A DNA stretch of 64,000 bases from Atkinsonella hypoxylon (Eukaryota; Ascomycota; Sordariomycetes; Hypocreales; Clavicipitaceae). Of the stretch, positions 25,400 to 39,018 are shown in pieces. Location of the stretch: positions 248,001-312,000 of the forward strand of contig JFHB01000005.1 in assembly GCA_000729835.1 (NCBI GenBank), read 5' to 3'. The notes below the pieces were generated by a model, which was not told where the DNA came from, ran no database searches, and saw only the letters and a program-made list of their open reading frames with translations. Made by a program: the position numbers and the translations under genes. Each line of letters begins with the position of its first letter. Position 1 is the stretch's first letter.

Positions 25400-28300
25400 C
25401 TTTTTATTGTGCTAGTAGAGTAACTCTAACAGTTACAGTAATAATAAAATAGATTAAAGGAATAAGTAACAATAAATCTAATATCCTTCTGTATTAATTT
25501 ATAGGTCTCTTTACCTAGCTTTCTATCTATATATTAGCCTTATTGTTGTTAATAAAGGATTTAAGAGTCTTATTTAGCGTTACTTTTGTTATTAAATTAG
25601 CAATATTATCTTTACCGTTAATCTAATAGATTTCGTCGATTTTGCGCCTTTTATATAATTAATGTAGCGCTATAATGTTAATTATTAATCTCTTTTCCTT
25701 TATTATGCTAAGCTTTATAAGGCATTTATACAACAAGAATGAATCTATATAGACTACTAGTAGAATTAGCGGTATTTATAGCTGCTTTATTACTATATTT
25801 AACGTAGTGCTAATAGTATATAATATATCTACACCTTACACTATACTGTATAGTTCTAATGTAAGCGCGCTCCTTATAACTCTCTTGCTTTTAATAAAGC
25901 TATATGTAATAATGTTGCCTTTTATTATAAATTTAGCGTTCTTTTTGCAAGCTCCTTTATTGCCTAGAATAATTATATATTCTATCTAGAAGCTTAAATC
26001 TTTATTGTTTACAAAGAATCTATTAATAAATATATATAATTTAGTAGAGGGAAGGTCTATTAGAATGTATTATAATCTATAGGTTTAGTTATTAATCTAC
26101 TATTAAAGCCTCTTATTTAGTTATTTAATATTATTAATTATAATATCTTACTGTTATATAGCAATAGAAAGGTTAAATGCAGCTTCTAGTTAATAGATTG
26201 TAGTAATATATATACTATAGGCTTATTGCTTAATGTACTATTGTTTTGTTAAATCTATACTAACACTAGTAGTATTAATAGGTTAAATTCTCTTACTTTA
26301 ACCTTTCTAGTAAAGAGTTAAAGTACTATTATTAGATTTAGTTAATATATATCTATTAAAAATTAGTAGCGTTTCTACTATTAGGCTTTACTTTAGCTTT
26401 ATAGTAAAATTAGCCTTCTGTAGTTTAGATTCCTTATAGTTAAAGAAGGTTCTATTGCTTAGTTCTAGCGTATTATTAGTCTATATTCTAACAATTCTAA
26501 AGCAATTCTTATTGTTTAATATTAGTAAGTAGGGGTTATATATTAATGTAACTATACTTAAATTGTTACAGTAGTAGCAGAAGTATATAGACTACTAATG
26601 TATACCTACTTTAGCAATTCTATATAGAGGCTTAATTACTTCTATTACTATATTGTAGAGATATAGGTGTTTAATTTGTTTAGGAAGTTATACAATAATT
26701 AATCTATTTAAATTAGTGTTAAATTATATATAAGCCTATATAATATTGTAGATCTATAAGATAATATTGCGTTTTTAGAGAGATAGAGCTAGTGCTACAA
26801 TTAAGCGTTAACTAGCTTATTAAATCGTTAGGGATTACGTTAAAATTAACAATTTATTGCTGTTATTATATCCTTAGATAACTAGTCTTAACTTCTTATA
26901 TAGTAATATAGTTCCTTTTCCTTTAACTTCTTAAACTATATAAGATTTAAAGATATAGTTGTTATATATAGTAGAGTTAAATTTAATAAATTAGAAGATA
27001 TCTCTAGCTAATAGTGCGTTAATTTTAGCTTAGTTAAATGCTTTAAATAGAGCACCTTTTACTGTAATCTTATTGTTTTTCCTTAGTTATATAGCTAAGT
27101 TATAGTTTACTATTTCTTTTATAGAAAAGAAAATTTTATTGCTAGATTTATATAGTAATATATAAGTAGAATTAATATTACTACTAGAATTAGAATTATA
27201 AGGACTACTAGCAGTTAGGCTAGAAACAGTAATATATCTATTTAGTTTATTGTTAAAAGTAAAGGAATTTTATATAGAATTAATTAGAATAGAAAGAGAG
27301 TTCTTTCTTAGTTTTCTAGAACCTCTTTTCTATATTAGGTTTAGATTAATTAGTTATTTTACCTTTAGGGGTCTTTCTTTCTTCTTTAGTAGAATAGAAT
27401 TGCTTTTAGGTAGAGATTCTATATTGCTTTTGTTAGGTATAACGTTAGAAACAGCAGGATAATTATTAGATTTATTGTTATTATAGTAGTAAGGTTTTAT
27501 AATAGTTATGTAAAAACAAATAGAGCTATAAGGCATTTATATAGTGCACTCCTTACTATCTATAGTAAGCAGCTTATAGGGGCCTTACTAGCCTTCTTTT
27601 TTACGCTATATATGCACTTCTAACTGTAGAGGCAGTAAATATATAGGTATTATATTTAAGCTGTTGCAGGAGGTAAGAGCATTGTAAATTTGCCTTTATG
27701 CTAGGCATTTTTAGGCTTTATTAGTAGCTTTACGTAGAATTAAAGCTTATTATATTACAGAAAGGCTTAAAGGTAAATTATCTATTATATAGGGGTAGGA
27801 ACTAAAGACTAGTAATATAGATATAAGACTGTTAAGTCCAGCAGAATTATTAATAGCTTTAATAGCTATCTAAAGCTTTTAATCCTTTATAATACTAGTA
27901 TTAGTGCTTAATTTATCGTTAATAATATTGTAAGCCCTTTATAATAAGCTATAGTACTATTTAATTTTACTAATGCTGTTATAGGATTTAATAGGAACTT
28001 TATTAACATTAATAGATAATATTTATGCATAATAGTAGAATTTAGTAGATATAAAGTTCTTTTTAGTATTATAAACTATCTAGTTAGAAGGACCTAGATA
28101 GGTATTAATCTAGCATTCTTTTAATGCATTCTAGATGTTTTATGCTTTCTACTTTTAGGGTTCTAGAAATTAGGCTGCTTAGAATAAGGTTGTAGAATTA
28201 ATAACGTAAAGAATAAAGCTGCTATCTAGATATATAATATTAACAATAATTTTGTAGTTAAAATTATAGTTATCTTTTAACGTAAATTGGAATTAACTAG

Positions 28301-30900
28301 GTAATTTACTGTTAAGTTAGCAGTAGTAGCAGACTTATATAATTCTATTAATAGCGTTGTTGTTACTAATATCTTTACCTATACATTATAGAATCTTTAT
28401 TAATTGTTGTATAAAGGGATGCCTAAATTAACAATAAAGCTAATAGATTTACTTTTCTAACAGAAAGAATGCAGCTACTTCTATAGCTTCTAGAGTCTAC
28501 TATAGATGTCCCTATTTCTAGATAATAGGAACCTTTTAATTGCCTTAAATTAGTACGTTTTTAAGGTTGTTAAGCTTTATATACATCTTATCTATATTAT
28601 TAATGCTATATAGGAAAAGGGTGCTTATATTAATTATATAGAATGTAATTAAGCTAAAGACTATTAAAACTATAATAAAGCCTATTAAAGTTGCTAATCC
28701 TGCGCTAAATATAATTATATAGTGTTAATTAAATAGATTTATCTTTAATAAAGGCATTTTCTTTACTAGTGCCTATACTTAGTTAATTCTAGCTGTTAAT
28801 ATACCTACTGCTTTAGTGTTAAGCAAGATGCCTCTAAATATCTCACTAGAATAATATTCTTCTAATATATAAGATAATAAATATAATAAGGAATCTATAG
28901 AATTTAATTAATCTTCTGTAAATAGGTCTTCCTTATGTAGAGTATACTAGTAGGCTTCTTCCTTAAGGTTCTAGAAGATAGCTTTATTATCTGTTGTTGT
29001 AGCATTAGTAAAGAATTATATAATTATTAGCTAAGGAGCTTTTCCTTTATTAGCTATATTAGATTCTTTAATAAATGCCTTACTTACATCTTAAGCATTA
29101 TTAGAACTATTATTCTATATAGGTTTACTTAATCCTTTATAAGCCTATAGATAGGCTCTAAATTTACTGTTTAAAGGAGGGGTTCTATACTTCTTATTGT
29201 TTTACTATCTTTACTATACTTCTTAACGCTCTTTTTTGCTGTACTTTATTAACTAATATCCTTCTTTTCTATAGATAAAGTAGCGTTGTTTTTAGGTTTT
29301 ACTTCTACTACAGCTAGGGTCTCTTAAACGTTAATATTAATAGTCTATATAGAGAGCTTTGTTATTAATATTAAGTTAGTTAAATCTAACGTAGAATTAG
29401 CTAATTTCCTTCTATACTTCTGCAATACTAATTAACTTTTATAGGTTACTAATAAGCTCTTAGAATATTACATTAGTTGTAAATTTAGCTTAGCTACATT
29501 TAGGGATGCCTCTAACTGCTTAAAGGGTTTATTTAATAAGTTTAGAATTATCTATAAAAGAGTTAAAAAGGCTATTATAAATGTCTTAAAGGTTCTAGAT
29601 TATTATATTAAGGCAGTTAAGTATAGATTTATTAAGGTTCTTAGTAATTATATTGCACAATATAATGCTGTTCTATCTTTAACAATAGAACTGCTTATTA
29701 GTTAAGGTCTTAAAGTGTTATCTAATAATTTTAACTATTTAGTTAAAGGTATAATTTATTCTTATATTTATTGCAATTATTATAAGGTAGAATTTATATA
29801 CTTTACTTATTAGTATTACTAGAAATGCCTTTATTATTGCTAGTTCTAAGAAATTAAGTTATTAGTATAGGTCTTTAAGGATAACTACTTTTAGCATAAT
29901 AAAATCGAATATATTGCTGCTATATTTATTGCTTTCCTTATAGATCTTTATAAGGTTAAGGACTTTCTTTATATTAGTCTAAGAAGGATCTATTATAGAA
30001 GGAAGTAACAGTTATACTACTAAAAGCAAAAGAAATCTTATATTCTATAGTAAAGAGAGAGAAGGTAGCATTCCTACTAATATACCTATTAAATTGCTAA
30101 GTACACTTAACAAAAGTAATAGAGAGAGTGCTAAAGGTATAGGAAAAGGGTTCTATAAAGACAATTAAGGCTTCTTTACTGTAGATATAGGTTCTACATC
30201 TAGGTGTAAATTTAAGTGGAATTTACCTAATGCTACTTATTTATTAATCTCTTCTTCTAGCTATATAGATTATTCCTCTTTCTATAGTACTCTTTTAAGG
30301 GAATTAGCAATTTAGCTGCTGCTTCTGCCTATATAAACTCTATATTTATATAGTAAATTGTATAATGCTTTAATAATTAGAGTAGAAGCTCTTTAAAATA
30401 GGTCTTTATTCTAGTTATAGAAGTTAAATTTAAAGTTCTTCTATTATTCTTAATCTCTAAATCTTTAATCTTTATAAAGGTTAATTATAAAGGTAATTCT
30501 ATTATTTAGATTAGTAGTAGTAGTAGTTTCTAGGTTAATTTTATACATTAAGTTCTAATCTATTAATAGAAGTTTCTAATACTTTTAAAGTTATTCTAGA
30601 AGCTTATTAGGTTGTAGTTATTGCTTAAATTCTTATAAATCTACCTAAAGTTATTATAAACTTATTATATTAAATAAGATTAAGTAGTATAGAAAGAGAA
30701 AGTAGGTATAATAGAATTAGTATAAAGATAGAGAGATTTAGCTAGCTTTTAGCTAAGTTCTAAGATAGTTAAAGGAGTTAAATTCTATAGTGTTAGCCGC
30801 TAAGGGTTCTAGCTAGTAATTTAATTCCTTAGGAGTTTAATATTAATAATTAGTTAAACTAAAACGTTGTTGTAAGTAAATATAACTTAGTAACTAAGTA
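25400..30900 (-). pseudogene. CopB gag-pol remnants, RIP-damaged
   Basis: Reverse-strand coding remnants between the CopB LTRs: gag-like region roughly 28,900-30,900, integrase ~27,350-28,350, RT ~25,900-27,250, and presumably RNase H down to 25,400. The domain blocks were recognised by reading TAG/TAA as Gln/Trp. Tryptophan and aspartate positions are the ones most often lost, as expected for RIP. The integrase-RT arrangement matches a Copia-like polyprotein common in ascomycete genomes. Boundaries are approximate. Confidence 0.7.
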
Positions 30901-31068
30901 ATTATAAAGATATCCCTTCCTTTAGCACGCTTTACTAGTTGTATTAGCCGCTAAGGGTTCTAGCTAACAGTATTATATCTCTTCTTGCTAAATCTAGCTA
31001 ATCTATAGTTAGTTATACTAATCTCTTTAGTTGTACTAAAGACTTCTAGTTAAGTAACTACTAATTAG

Positions 31069-31383
31069 TGTTAATAGACTAAAGGTTTAATTTATACTCC
31101 TTTAAGTTAGTTCTATAACTAGTTTACTAGTACACTAGTATTTACATTAAAGAGGTTTAAATTTAGTTATCTAGGAGTTATATCTAACTAGCAAAAGAGG
31201 CTATATTATATACCCTGTTGGATGCCTTATATGCCTTAGGTATAGTGTTGTGTTAAGGGGGAATTAAGGGTTATTAGCGACCCCGATGTAAGTAGGGACT
31301 AGTGTGCGGATGCAACTAATCAGCGGTTGTATCCACCCACGCAGGTGCCGGAATCGCACGATAGAGTTATAACGATTCCAACA
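31069..31383 (-). repeat. CopB 5' LTR (right)
   Basis: 315 bp, reverse orientation, ending (plus strand) GATTCCAACA. The outer (right) ~110 bp is GC-rich and unmutated, while the inner part is RIP-converted, the mirror image of the left LTR. Confidence 0.9.
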
Positions 31384-33649
31384 CTTATATAGTAGTAATA
31401 TTAAAATAAGAATTAAAAGCATTAAATATAGCGCTTATAAGCTTTAAGAATATATTAGCTTTTACTTAATAATATATAGACTAATTATTTTAAAAGCACT
31501 AATATTTTATATAAATCTATATTAATAACATTATTATATTCTCTAACTCTACTAAGGACTACCTTATATACCTTAATATAGTTTTATTAATTCTAAAGAA
31601 AAATAAGTTAATAATAGCTATAAAGAAGCTATTTATAAGCTATCTAGCTATTTAGCTATTAGGTTTTATTATTAATAGTAATAGAATTACTAATATAAAC
31701 AATAAGCTAAAAGCTTTTTAAAAACTTAAGTTTCTAGTAAATCTTATAAATCTAAAGACCTTTATTAATATTATTATTATTAAATTACGCTAGAAAGCTA
31801 GAACCCCTGCTAAGTCATTAATCCACCGTGGAAAAACCCTGTAGCAGGGAGGAAAACCCTAGTGCTTCTATAATAAATGCTGCTGCAAGGCCTAAGTGGC
31901 CCTAGTAAGGTCCCTATTATAAACAGTAGGTGCTCTACTGCGCTAGGCTAACAGCTACAGCAGCGTTACTAGATATATATATATACGCCTATATATATAT
32001 TTAGGTAGTAGAGAAGGGAGAGAGAAAGAGAGAGAGAGGAAGTAAGGGGCCTTTAGCTCTACTGCACTAGTAGCGCTCTAGTGCTGCCTAGTAGCTCTTA
32101 CTATTGCCTTACTTACTATTAGCTGCTATATAGTTATATACATTATTAACTAGTTAGGTTAAGCAAAAGTAAGAACGCTTAAGCTAGTTATAATCTAGTG
32201 CTAGTAAGCTTAATTTACTTATGCCTTTAGAACTACTACATTAGGTAGAAGGTAAGTTATAGCCTCTCTATAAGTAAGTTAAAGTATATATACTATAAGC
32301 CTTTAAAGTTATAGTTTAATACTATACTAGTCCCTATTTACCTATAAAGTATAGGCTAAGTTTAACCTTATTTACTAGAGTAAGCTAGCTATAACTATAA
32401 GTAGAGAGAGCTTCTTTAGGTTTATATTCTTTTTTTTTCTTTTTCTTCTTTTAAGCCTTTTCTTTTATATATTTCTTCTAAATCCCCTTAGGCTAAGCCT
32501 TTAGTTAGTCTCTATATAGTAGCACTATATAGCTATAAGCTAAATACTTCTCTTTTTTATTAAATTTTTTACTAATTTTTTCTATATTATATAGAAATAG
32601 CTTCTTAACTCTACTTTTTTACTGCTTCTATAAGTTCTTTACTCTATCTTTATTCTTTATTTATTTTAACTTAAGTTAAAGAATAATTTTTATTAAATTT
32701 TTTTTAAAATTTTTTAAAAATACCTAAGAATTTAGCTGCTTTAGCCTTTAGTGTAAGTGCTTTACCTCTTTACTAATACCTTTACTAACCTAGTTCTAGC
32801 CTAGTGCTATCTATAACTAGCTATACTAGCTATATATTTTCTATACCTATAACTTTACTATTTAGTGTTGCTACTAGTAGAGTAGGTTTTACCTCTTCTC
32901 TATAATAGTTCTAGCTTTAACCTAATATTATAGGTACTAATAGTTTATATTTTAGCTATATATTTTAACGTTATTATTATACTTCTATAAGTACCTTTAG
33001 TTCTAGGTTAAGCTCCCTTTACTAACGCTTTAGTAGCTAAAGTAGTCTTTAGTTTACTAAAATAAAATTTAAGTATTACTTAACTTTTAAGCTAAGTTTA
33101 CTAAAGGTAGTAAAAAAGCAGTAAAGTCTTTTTTTAGTTTTAAGTATAATCTATTACTAACTCTAGTAAGTTCTAGCTTATAAATATAAAGCTGTTTAAA
33201 AAGCAGCTAAGTGTACTATTAGTAATCCTTTAGCCCCTTTAGCTTTATTCTATACTCTTATTGCTGCTGCTTTAGCTTTATACTAGCACTATAATATAAT
33301 AGAAGTAGAGAAGAGAATTACTAACGCCCTTAAGGGCATTCTATAGAAGCTATAGCGCTAAACTATTATTATAGTAGGCCTAGCCTAGGCCCTAAAGCGT
33401 AAGGCAACTAACTAAGGAGAACTAGCAGCTAAATAAGCCTCTCTAGGTTCTACTCTAGAGGCAGTATAAAAATAGTTATACTATAAGATAAATAAAACTA
33501 TACCTTTACTGTATATCTATTCTAATTCTATACTATATCTATATATATTCTGCCTTATAATATATCTTAGCTTATATATAAGTTATACCTAAAGCTATTC
33601 TTTAGGTTAATTTACTAGTAGAGTAGTAGCTTAATGCTCTTTATTTAGT

Positions 33650-36600
33650 CCTTAAAGTATAGTTTATTTCTCTTCTCTCTATCTCTTTAAAGCTATTTTA
33701 CTAAATAGAATTATAAAAGTTAGTCTATATTAAGGACCTATTTAACTAGTGTAGCTGCTAGCTCTAGAGCATTAAGGGCTACTCTAATATCCCTAGAGTT
33801 CCTTAGTAGAGGTAAAGTGCTACTATTTAGTTTAAGGTAGTTATATAGTAAGTATATAATAATTAAGTAATAGATATTCTTATTGCTGCCTTTACAGCAG
33901 TATAGAGGCATTAGTATATTAAGTATATTATAACTATATAAAAAGAGGTTTAAGCCTATTTTCTTAGTGTATAATTAGGTAAAAATAGCTAACTTATACT
34001 TAGTTAGGTTTTAGTGTAGCTTAAGGGCCTTTTTTATAGTCTTAAAGTTAAAGAGGTTTTCTATTAAGACTAGCCTACAGTAGCTATATACTGCTTCTAT
34101 TTATTCTACTAGCTATTTTTTCTTTTATTCTATCTTTAGTTCTAGTTTAATAGATAAATCTTCTCTTTAGCCTAAAGCATTACTACTTAGGGCTTAGAAG
34201 GTATATCTCTACCTATATAGCCTTAAGCGTTAAAGCTAAGTAGTTACTAGAGTATATACTTAATGTATTTAGTTTACTATACTATTCTATTTAATTCTTT
34301 CTCTAAATTTATAGGCTCTATAGTTTAGGTAGAGGTTTAAGGGGGGGATTACTACCTCTATCTTAGCTAGAGCCTATAGAGTAGCCTTATAGGCTTTAAG
34401 GACTCTATATAGGTAAATAAGCTATTCCTTAATAAGGGCTTTAGCTATACTATATAGTTTCCCCTTACTTTAGGTTAAAGTATAGTATATACTTACTCTA
34501 TAAGTAACTATATTCTAAATAACTTATATATATATTAATTAGGCTTCTTTAAACTAGTATCCTTATGTTAAGGCTACTAGTGTAGTAAGAGTAAGCTACT
34601 ACTGCTTTAGCTTTACCTTAACCTTAGCTAGGTAGGCTTTCTATTGTAGTTTTCTAGAGATTTATACGCTAAAGAACCTTACTAACTATATAGGCTAAAT
34701 TATTATAGTATTAAGCTAAACTAGCGTTATATTTGCTCTATAGCCTTTAGTAAAGTATAAAAGCTTACTCTTTACTAGGTTAAATTAAAGGCTAAACTCT
34801 TTTAACTACTTCTTATAGATTGCTTAAGTATACTTAAGCTGCCCTTAGGTCTTTACTATACTTCTTCTATATATAATAATATTAGTATTATTAAAGAACT
34901 TTAGTATAATAGTAGTATTTACTTCTTTAAGTTTTTTATATAGAGGTATAATATATAGTAAGAAAAGGATAAAGGAGATAAAGAACCTCTATAGTACCTC
35001 TATAGGTATAGCTAGCTTCTCTATTGTTTCTTTAGTAAAGTAAAGGTATATTAACCTTAAGGTAGTAAAGCTATAGACCTAGGCTGCTATTTAGTTTAGA
35101 AGTTCTACTTAAACTAGTATATAAACTAGTTTAGTGTAGCTAACTATATTAAAGGCTGTAAAGATATCTAGCTATAATAGTAAAGTAGTTCTACTATAGT
35201 GCTAAGCTATATAAATAACCTCTATAAGTATACTAAGGGCTACTTTAGTAAACCTATTCGCTCTATTGCCTATCTAGAGCTCTAGTAGAAGCAACCCCTC
35301 CTTAGTAGTATAAGTAAGCTGCTATACTACTGCTACTTCTAGTACTTTCTCTATAACGTTAAGTAAAGAGATAGATCTTTACTCTTCTGCCTTTTAGAGG
35401 TCTTTTAGGAGCTTCTTAGGCTTCTTAAGTACTATAACTCTTACTTTTTAGAAGGGAGCTAGATAGTAGCTAAGCTAGCAGCTAGCATTAAGTAGATGTA
35501 TTAAGACCTTCCTTATAGGCAGCCTATAGGCTTTTAGGAAGCTAGCTAGTAGCTTATTATCTTCTAGTGCCTTCTAGCTTACTATATTATATAGTATATT
35601 CTTTACATTATCTTCTGTAAAGTAGTTCTTTAGTAGAAATAGAGCAGTATTAAGATAAAGGAATTATAGGTCTAGAATATTAGTTAAGTTAGCTTTAAAC
35701 TCTAGGAAGAATCTCTTAGTAAAGGTAGTAGCTTTCTCTATATATATTATAGCTATAACTATAGTGCTGTTTACTATATAAACTAGCGTTAGTACCTAGC
35801 TAGTTTCTAGAGAGAGGCTACTATATAACTTAGCCTATCTTTTAAGGCTCTAGAGGTTACTATAGTAGGATTTAGCTCTATTAATAGTATTTCTTTAGGC
35901 TTTTCTCTATTTCTCTCTTATAACTTAGTCTTAAGATGCTACTGCCTTAGTAGTAAGCTGCTAGTTATTATTAGTTCTACTAGCGCACTACTGTTTTAAA
36001 GCTATATTAGCTTCCCTTTTTGCCTTATAGGCTTACTAGTTCTACTATAGTAGCTATCTAGAGGCGCCCTAGAGCTTCTTTAGAGCTATAATATTTGCAA
36101 TTACTTAAAGTTAGTTTATTAGCTACTATATATAGGCGTTAATTTTAGTGTAGATCTATATAGGTACTATAGTATAACTAGCTTAGAGGCAGTTGTTTAC
36201 TTTAGCCTAAATAATGTCTTTATCTATAAAGAACTATAGGTGTATTACTAGCCTATTATCTCTAAGGCTTAGGTTTAACTTAACTTTAACTATCTATAGT
36301 ATATAGTTAAAGCTAGCTAAAGGGGCTAGGCTAATATATTTAATCTCTAGATTATAGGTTGCTTAGGTGTAGTTTATTATACTATTTCTTTTTCTTTATA
36401 CTCTTTAGGTAACCTTACTCTAAAGTATAGTAAGGCTAAGCTACTACTATATTATAAACGTAAGTATAGTATTATAGCTTAGTAACGTTCTATTTGCCTT
36501 ATTCTATATTAAGTAGTGCTAGTTAAAGTTACCTATAAAGACGCTCTAGAACCTAGAGTAAGCTAAGCTAAGGTTAGTAAAAGGGGTAGCCTAATCTCTC

Positions 36601-36900
36601 TTATATAGCAGTAAGTAAATAGAGTAAATCTTAGTGCCTTTTAATTAAATACTACACTAGTTTACTCTATTCTAGGCTGCTTACTTCTTAGAACTATACT
36701 ATCTATTAATATATACTGCTGTACAGCCTCTATATACTGCTAGTTAGAACTATTTTAGGCTTAAGTTAAAGGGAAACTAGCTAGTTTTAGCTAGTTCCTG
36801 TAGCACTACTATATCTATATTGTTTTAGTAGGTTAAGGCTAGCTGTATTAGCGTTAACCTCTTCTATATATTTTAGTATATAACTATTAGTATATAGGGT
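33650..36900 (-). pseudogene. LINE ORF2 (endonuclease and reverse transcriptase), RIP-damaged
   Basis: Reverse strand, boundaries approximate. In order it shows an apurinic-type endonuclease (DIVVLQELAK and TPFTNLSLAYSRF blocks near 36,850-36,550), a linker, and a Tad1-type RT. The RT retains SLLNVIEKVLE, FIVSYTKLVY-like and SFILFLLYIIPLY blocks (about 35,400-34,950). The RT catalytic FADD is read as FNNT near 34,890. The weakly conserved region down to ~33,650 would hold the RNase H or C-terminal domain. Stops are TAG/TAA at Gln/Trp positions. Confidence 0.82.
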
Positions 36901-36929
36901 TTAGAGCTAAGAATAGAGGTATAGTAGTA

Positions 36930-38395
36930 TTAGTCTAAAGTGTACTAACCTTAGCCTATTAGCTTAAGAAGAGCGCAATACCTTAGCTAGAGAGGTATAA
37001 TAGAGATATTAGCTTATTTTTACTTTCTAGAGGTCTTTTAGGCTTTCTCTTCCTTAAGAAGGCCTCTTAGAATAGCAATCTACTAGCTTAATGCCTATAG
37101 CTATAGTTTAGCTTTAGAGTAGGCTACTTATAGTTAGTAAACTTAGAGAGCCTATTGCTATATACTTCTCTTACTCTATTTTAATATTCCTTAGCTACTA
37201 AGTAGAGGTAGAACTAGGCTAAGTAGGCTCTATAGCAGTTAAGGCACTATTCTTATATATAACTCTATTTAGTTAGGTATATATTTTCTCTATCTTTATA
37301 TTAGCTAGCACTATAGCAGCTGTACTAAAGGGTTTTCTTATAGAATCTTATAATATAGCTAAACCTATAGCAGTAGAAGTATTGTTTAAGGTAAAGTGCT
37401 TTATTATATAGTTTAACTTTAAATATTTTAGCTATATAAACAGCCTCTACTTAGTATAGATAGTTAGCTACCTCTATACTATTTAGTTTAATAATTAAAG
37501 GGGCTTTTATTATAGTTCCTTTTAGTTTCTAAACTATTACCTTAGTAATACTTAAGCTATTTTTTATTTCTAGGTTTTATATAATTTCTTCTTTTATAAT
37601 TTCTATAGTATAGTAGATTAAGAAATTCTTAATAATAATACTATAGATTTTACGCTAAAGGGCTACTCTTTAGCTAAAGAAGGCTTTAAGCTATCTCTAT
37701 TCCTTTTTATATAGTTTAGCTATCTCTTTAAATATAATAACTATATCTTTACTATATAAGCGTCTTACTACTATAGTAGTGCCTTATTTAGTAGTATAAT
37801 TAACTGCTTTAACTATCTTAGTTAAGCTTCTATTTTTTAAGAGCTTAAGGATTATATCTCCTTAAATAATTATTTTATAGTACTACTATAGAGAGACTAG
37901 AAGGGTGCTTAAGCAGCTAGTAGTTATAGTTATTACTAGTGTTATATTATAGACTATAACGTTTGCCTAGGTTAAATTCCCTTTAGTGCTAGCCTAAAGG
38001 GTCTTTTTAACTGCTTTTTTAACTACTTTTTTAAGGTTTTTAGTTATAACTAGTGTTAATAGGTTATAGGCAGTAGCGTGCTTAAACTTAGCTTTTTCTG
38101 CATTATACGCTTTTAGTAGTACTTTCTATATATCTAGAAGCGCTACAGCTAGAACAATTCTAGCAATCTCTAGGTAGAACTTCTATAGGTAATTTAGCAC
38201 TTAGTCCCTTCCTTAAGGCAACTTAGTATTAGGCTACTCCTTTATAGTAAAGGCTCTTATACTTACTTAGGGGTAGTAGTAGCTTTAGGTAAGCTCTCTT
38301 TTCCCTTTATTAACTACTATTAGAACTACCTTCTCTACGCTAGCGCTCTAGAAGCAATACGCTATTATAGAGAGGCCTAAACGGGCTTAGTAAAT
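36930..38395 (-). pseudogene. LINE ORF1 (gag-like), RIP-damaged
   Basis: Reverse strand, upstream of ORF2. The frame reads as a Tad1-type ORF1: a Lys/Ala-rich N-terminal part, a repeated KGTTIVVRRLYS-like RNA-binding block, and near 37,350-37,250 a degraded zinc-knuckle array in which several Cys have become Tyr (FYCYRFSYIIRFYKK), the G-to-A change on the coding strand expected from RIP. Start and stop are approximate. Confidence 0.65.
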
Positions 38396-38593
38396 GTTTT
38401 TATTGAAGTTTAGTCGATTTTAGGGCTAGTTCCGCGTCGCTGTCGGGGTGCGGGCGAAAAACTTTAAATATATATAATTGGCTATCCTCTTTACATCTGT
38501 ATTCTATAAGAATGTCACTTATTTATCCCTTCAAGTGTGCTTAAGGAGCAAAGTGGTTAACTTATAGGGACCTCGGCCAAGAGGACAGAGTGT
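38396..38593 (-). promoter_or_regulatory. LINE 5' untranslated region with probable internal promoter
   Basis: About 200 bp at the LINE 5' end kept at normal GC, with CpG sites (CCGCGTCGCTGTCGGGGTGC). Full-length LINEs carry their promoter here. No specific factor site is recognised. Confidence 0.45.
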
Positions 38594-39018
38594 CCTTTAT
38601 TAATATAGTTAGCTTTTTATAGAAGAGTATTCTATAGTTTAATATATAAATTTACTTACTATAGAAACAAAAGACTACTTTACTATAAAAGCTTTATAAG
38701 AAAGGCTTAGCTAATAGTTTACCTAAACTAATACACTAAAAAAAAGCCTAAGAAGTAACGTTTTTACTAGAACTTAAGAAAAAGAAGGCATTCTAAGAGG
38801 TAAAAGTATATCTTAATAAAAACACTATTCTATAGCACTATAACTCTAGTAAGTATTTATTCTTTAAAGTTAATACTTATAAAGAAGGATTTAGGCTCTT
38901 TATCTTTTAGCTTATAGGTAAATAAAATAGTTATAGTATACCTAGTAAAAATATTAAAAGAAACTAGCTATAGCTAATTCTTTTTCTCTTAAGATATACT
39001 TTTAACCTAAAGAAATAT

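Larger units (their letters stand above)
25073..31383 (-). mobile_element. CopB: second Copia-type retrotransposon (integrase before RT), reverse strand
   Basis: 6.3 kb between two 315-bp direct repeats, read on the minus strand. Integrase comes before RT, the Copia order. The integrase part (about 27,350-28,200) contains NSI(S/G)K-type and INNSTGLN-like blocks; the RT part (about 26,440-26,780) contains the IKPLYRIAKVG block. The RT catalytic pair reads NN instead of DD (near 26,475), a RIP effect. The flanks do not match: right flank CTTAT (31384-31388) agrees with an insertion in GypA, whereas the left flank is ATAAA in foreign DNA. The two ends therefore probably come from different insertions. 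Confidence 0.85.
31772..38593 (-). mobile_element. Complete Tad1-like LINE (non-LTR retrotransposon), reverse strand
   Basis: 6,822 bp flanked by a perfect 13-bp duplication CCTTTATTAATAT (31759-31771 and 38594-38606). This exactly interrupts the GypA copy c RT region, whose empty site is seen in copy a near 47,265-47,275. The 3' end (left) finishes with a TAAT-rich tail (31772-31790, rc) after a GC-rich terminal segment (31795-31870). The 5' end (right) has ~200 bp of unmutated, CpG-containing sequence. Two coding regions lie between, both RIP-destroyed. Confidence 0.92.
19741..39018 (+). mobile_element. GypA copy c: Ty3/Gypsy chromovirus, fragmented by later insertions
   Basis: Inserted in CopA copy 1 at GAAGG (19736-19740). 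Host-element fragments on the plus strand are 19741-22266 (5' LTR, gag, start of pol), 31384-31771 (RT) and 38607-39018 (end of RT and RNase H). They match GypA copy a read on its minus strand. Between them lie an unclassified block, a CopB element and a LINE. The stretch equivalent to copy a 47,648-49,301 (about 1.65 kb of pol) is missing. At 39019 it is broken by GypA copy b. Its 3' end is outside the window. Confidence 0.88.

Noticed and set aside
25073..31383. CopB copy 1 as one simple insertion with a target duplication
   Set aside because: The flanks ATAAA and CTTAT differ by more than RIP transitions, and the left flank is not GypA sequence.
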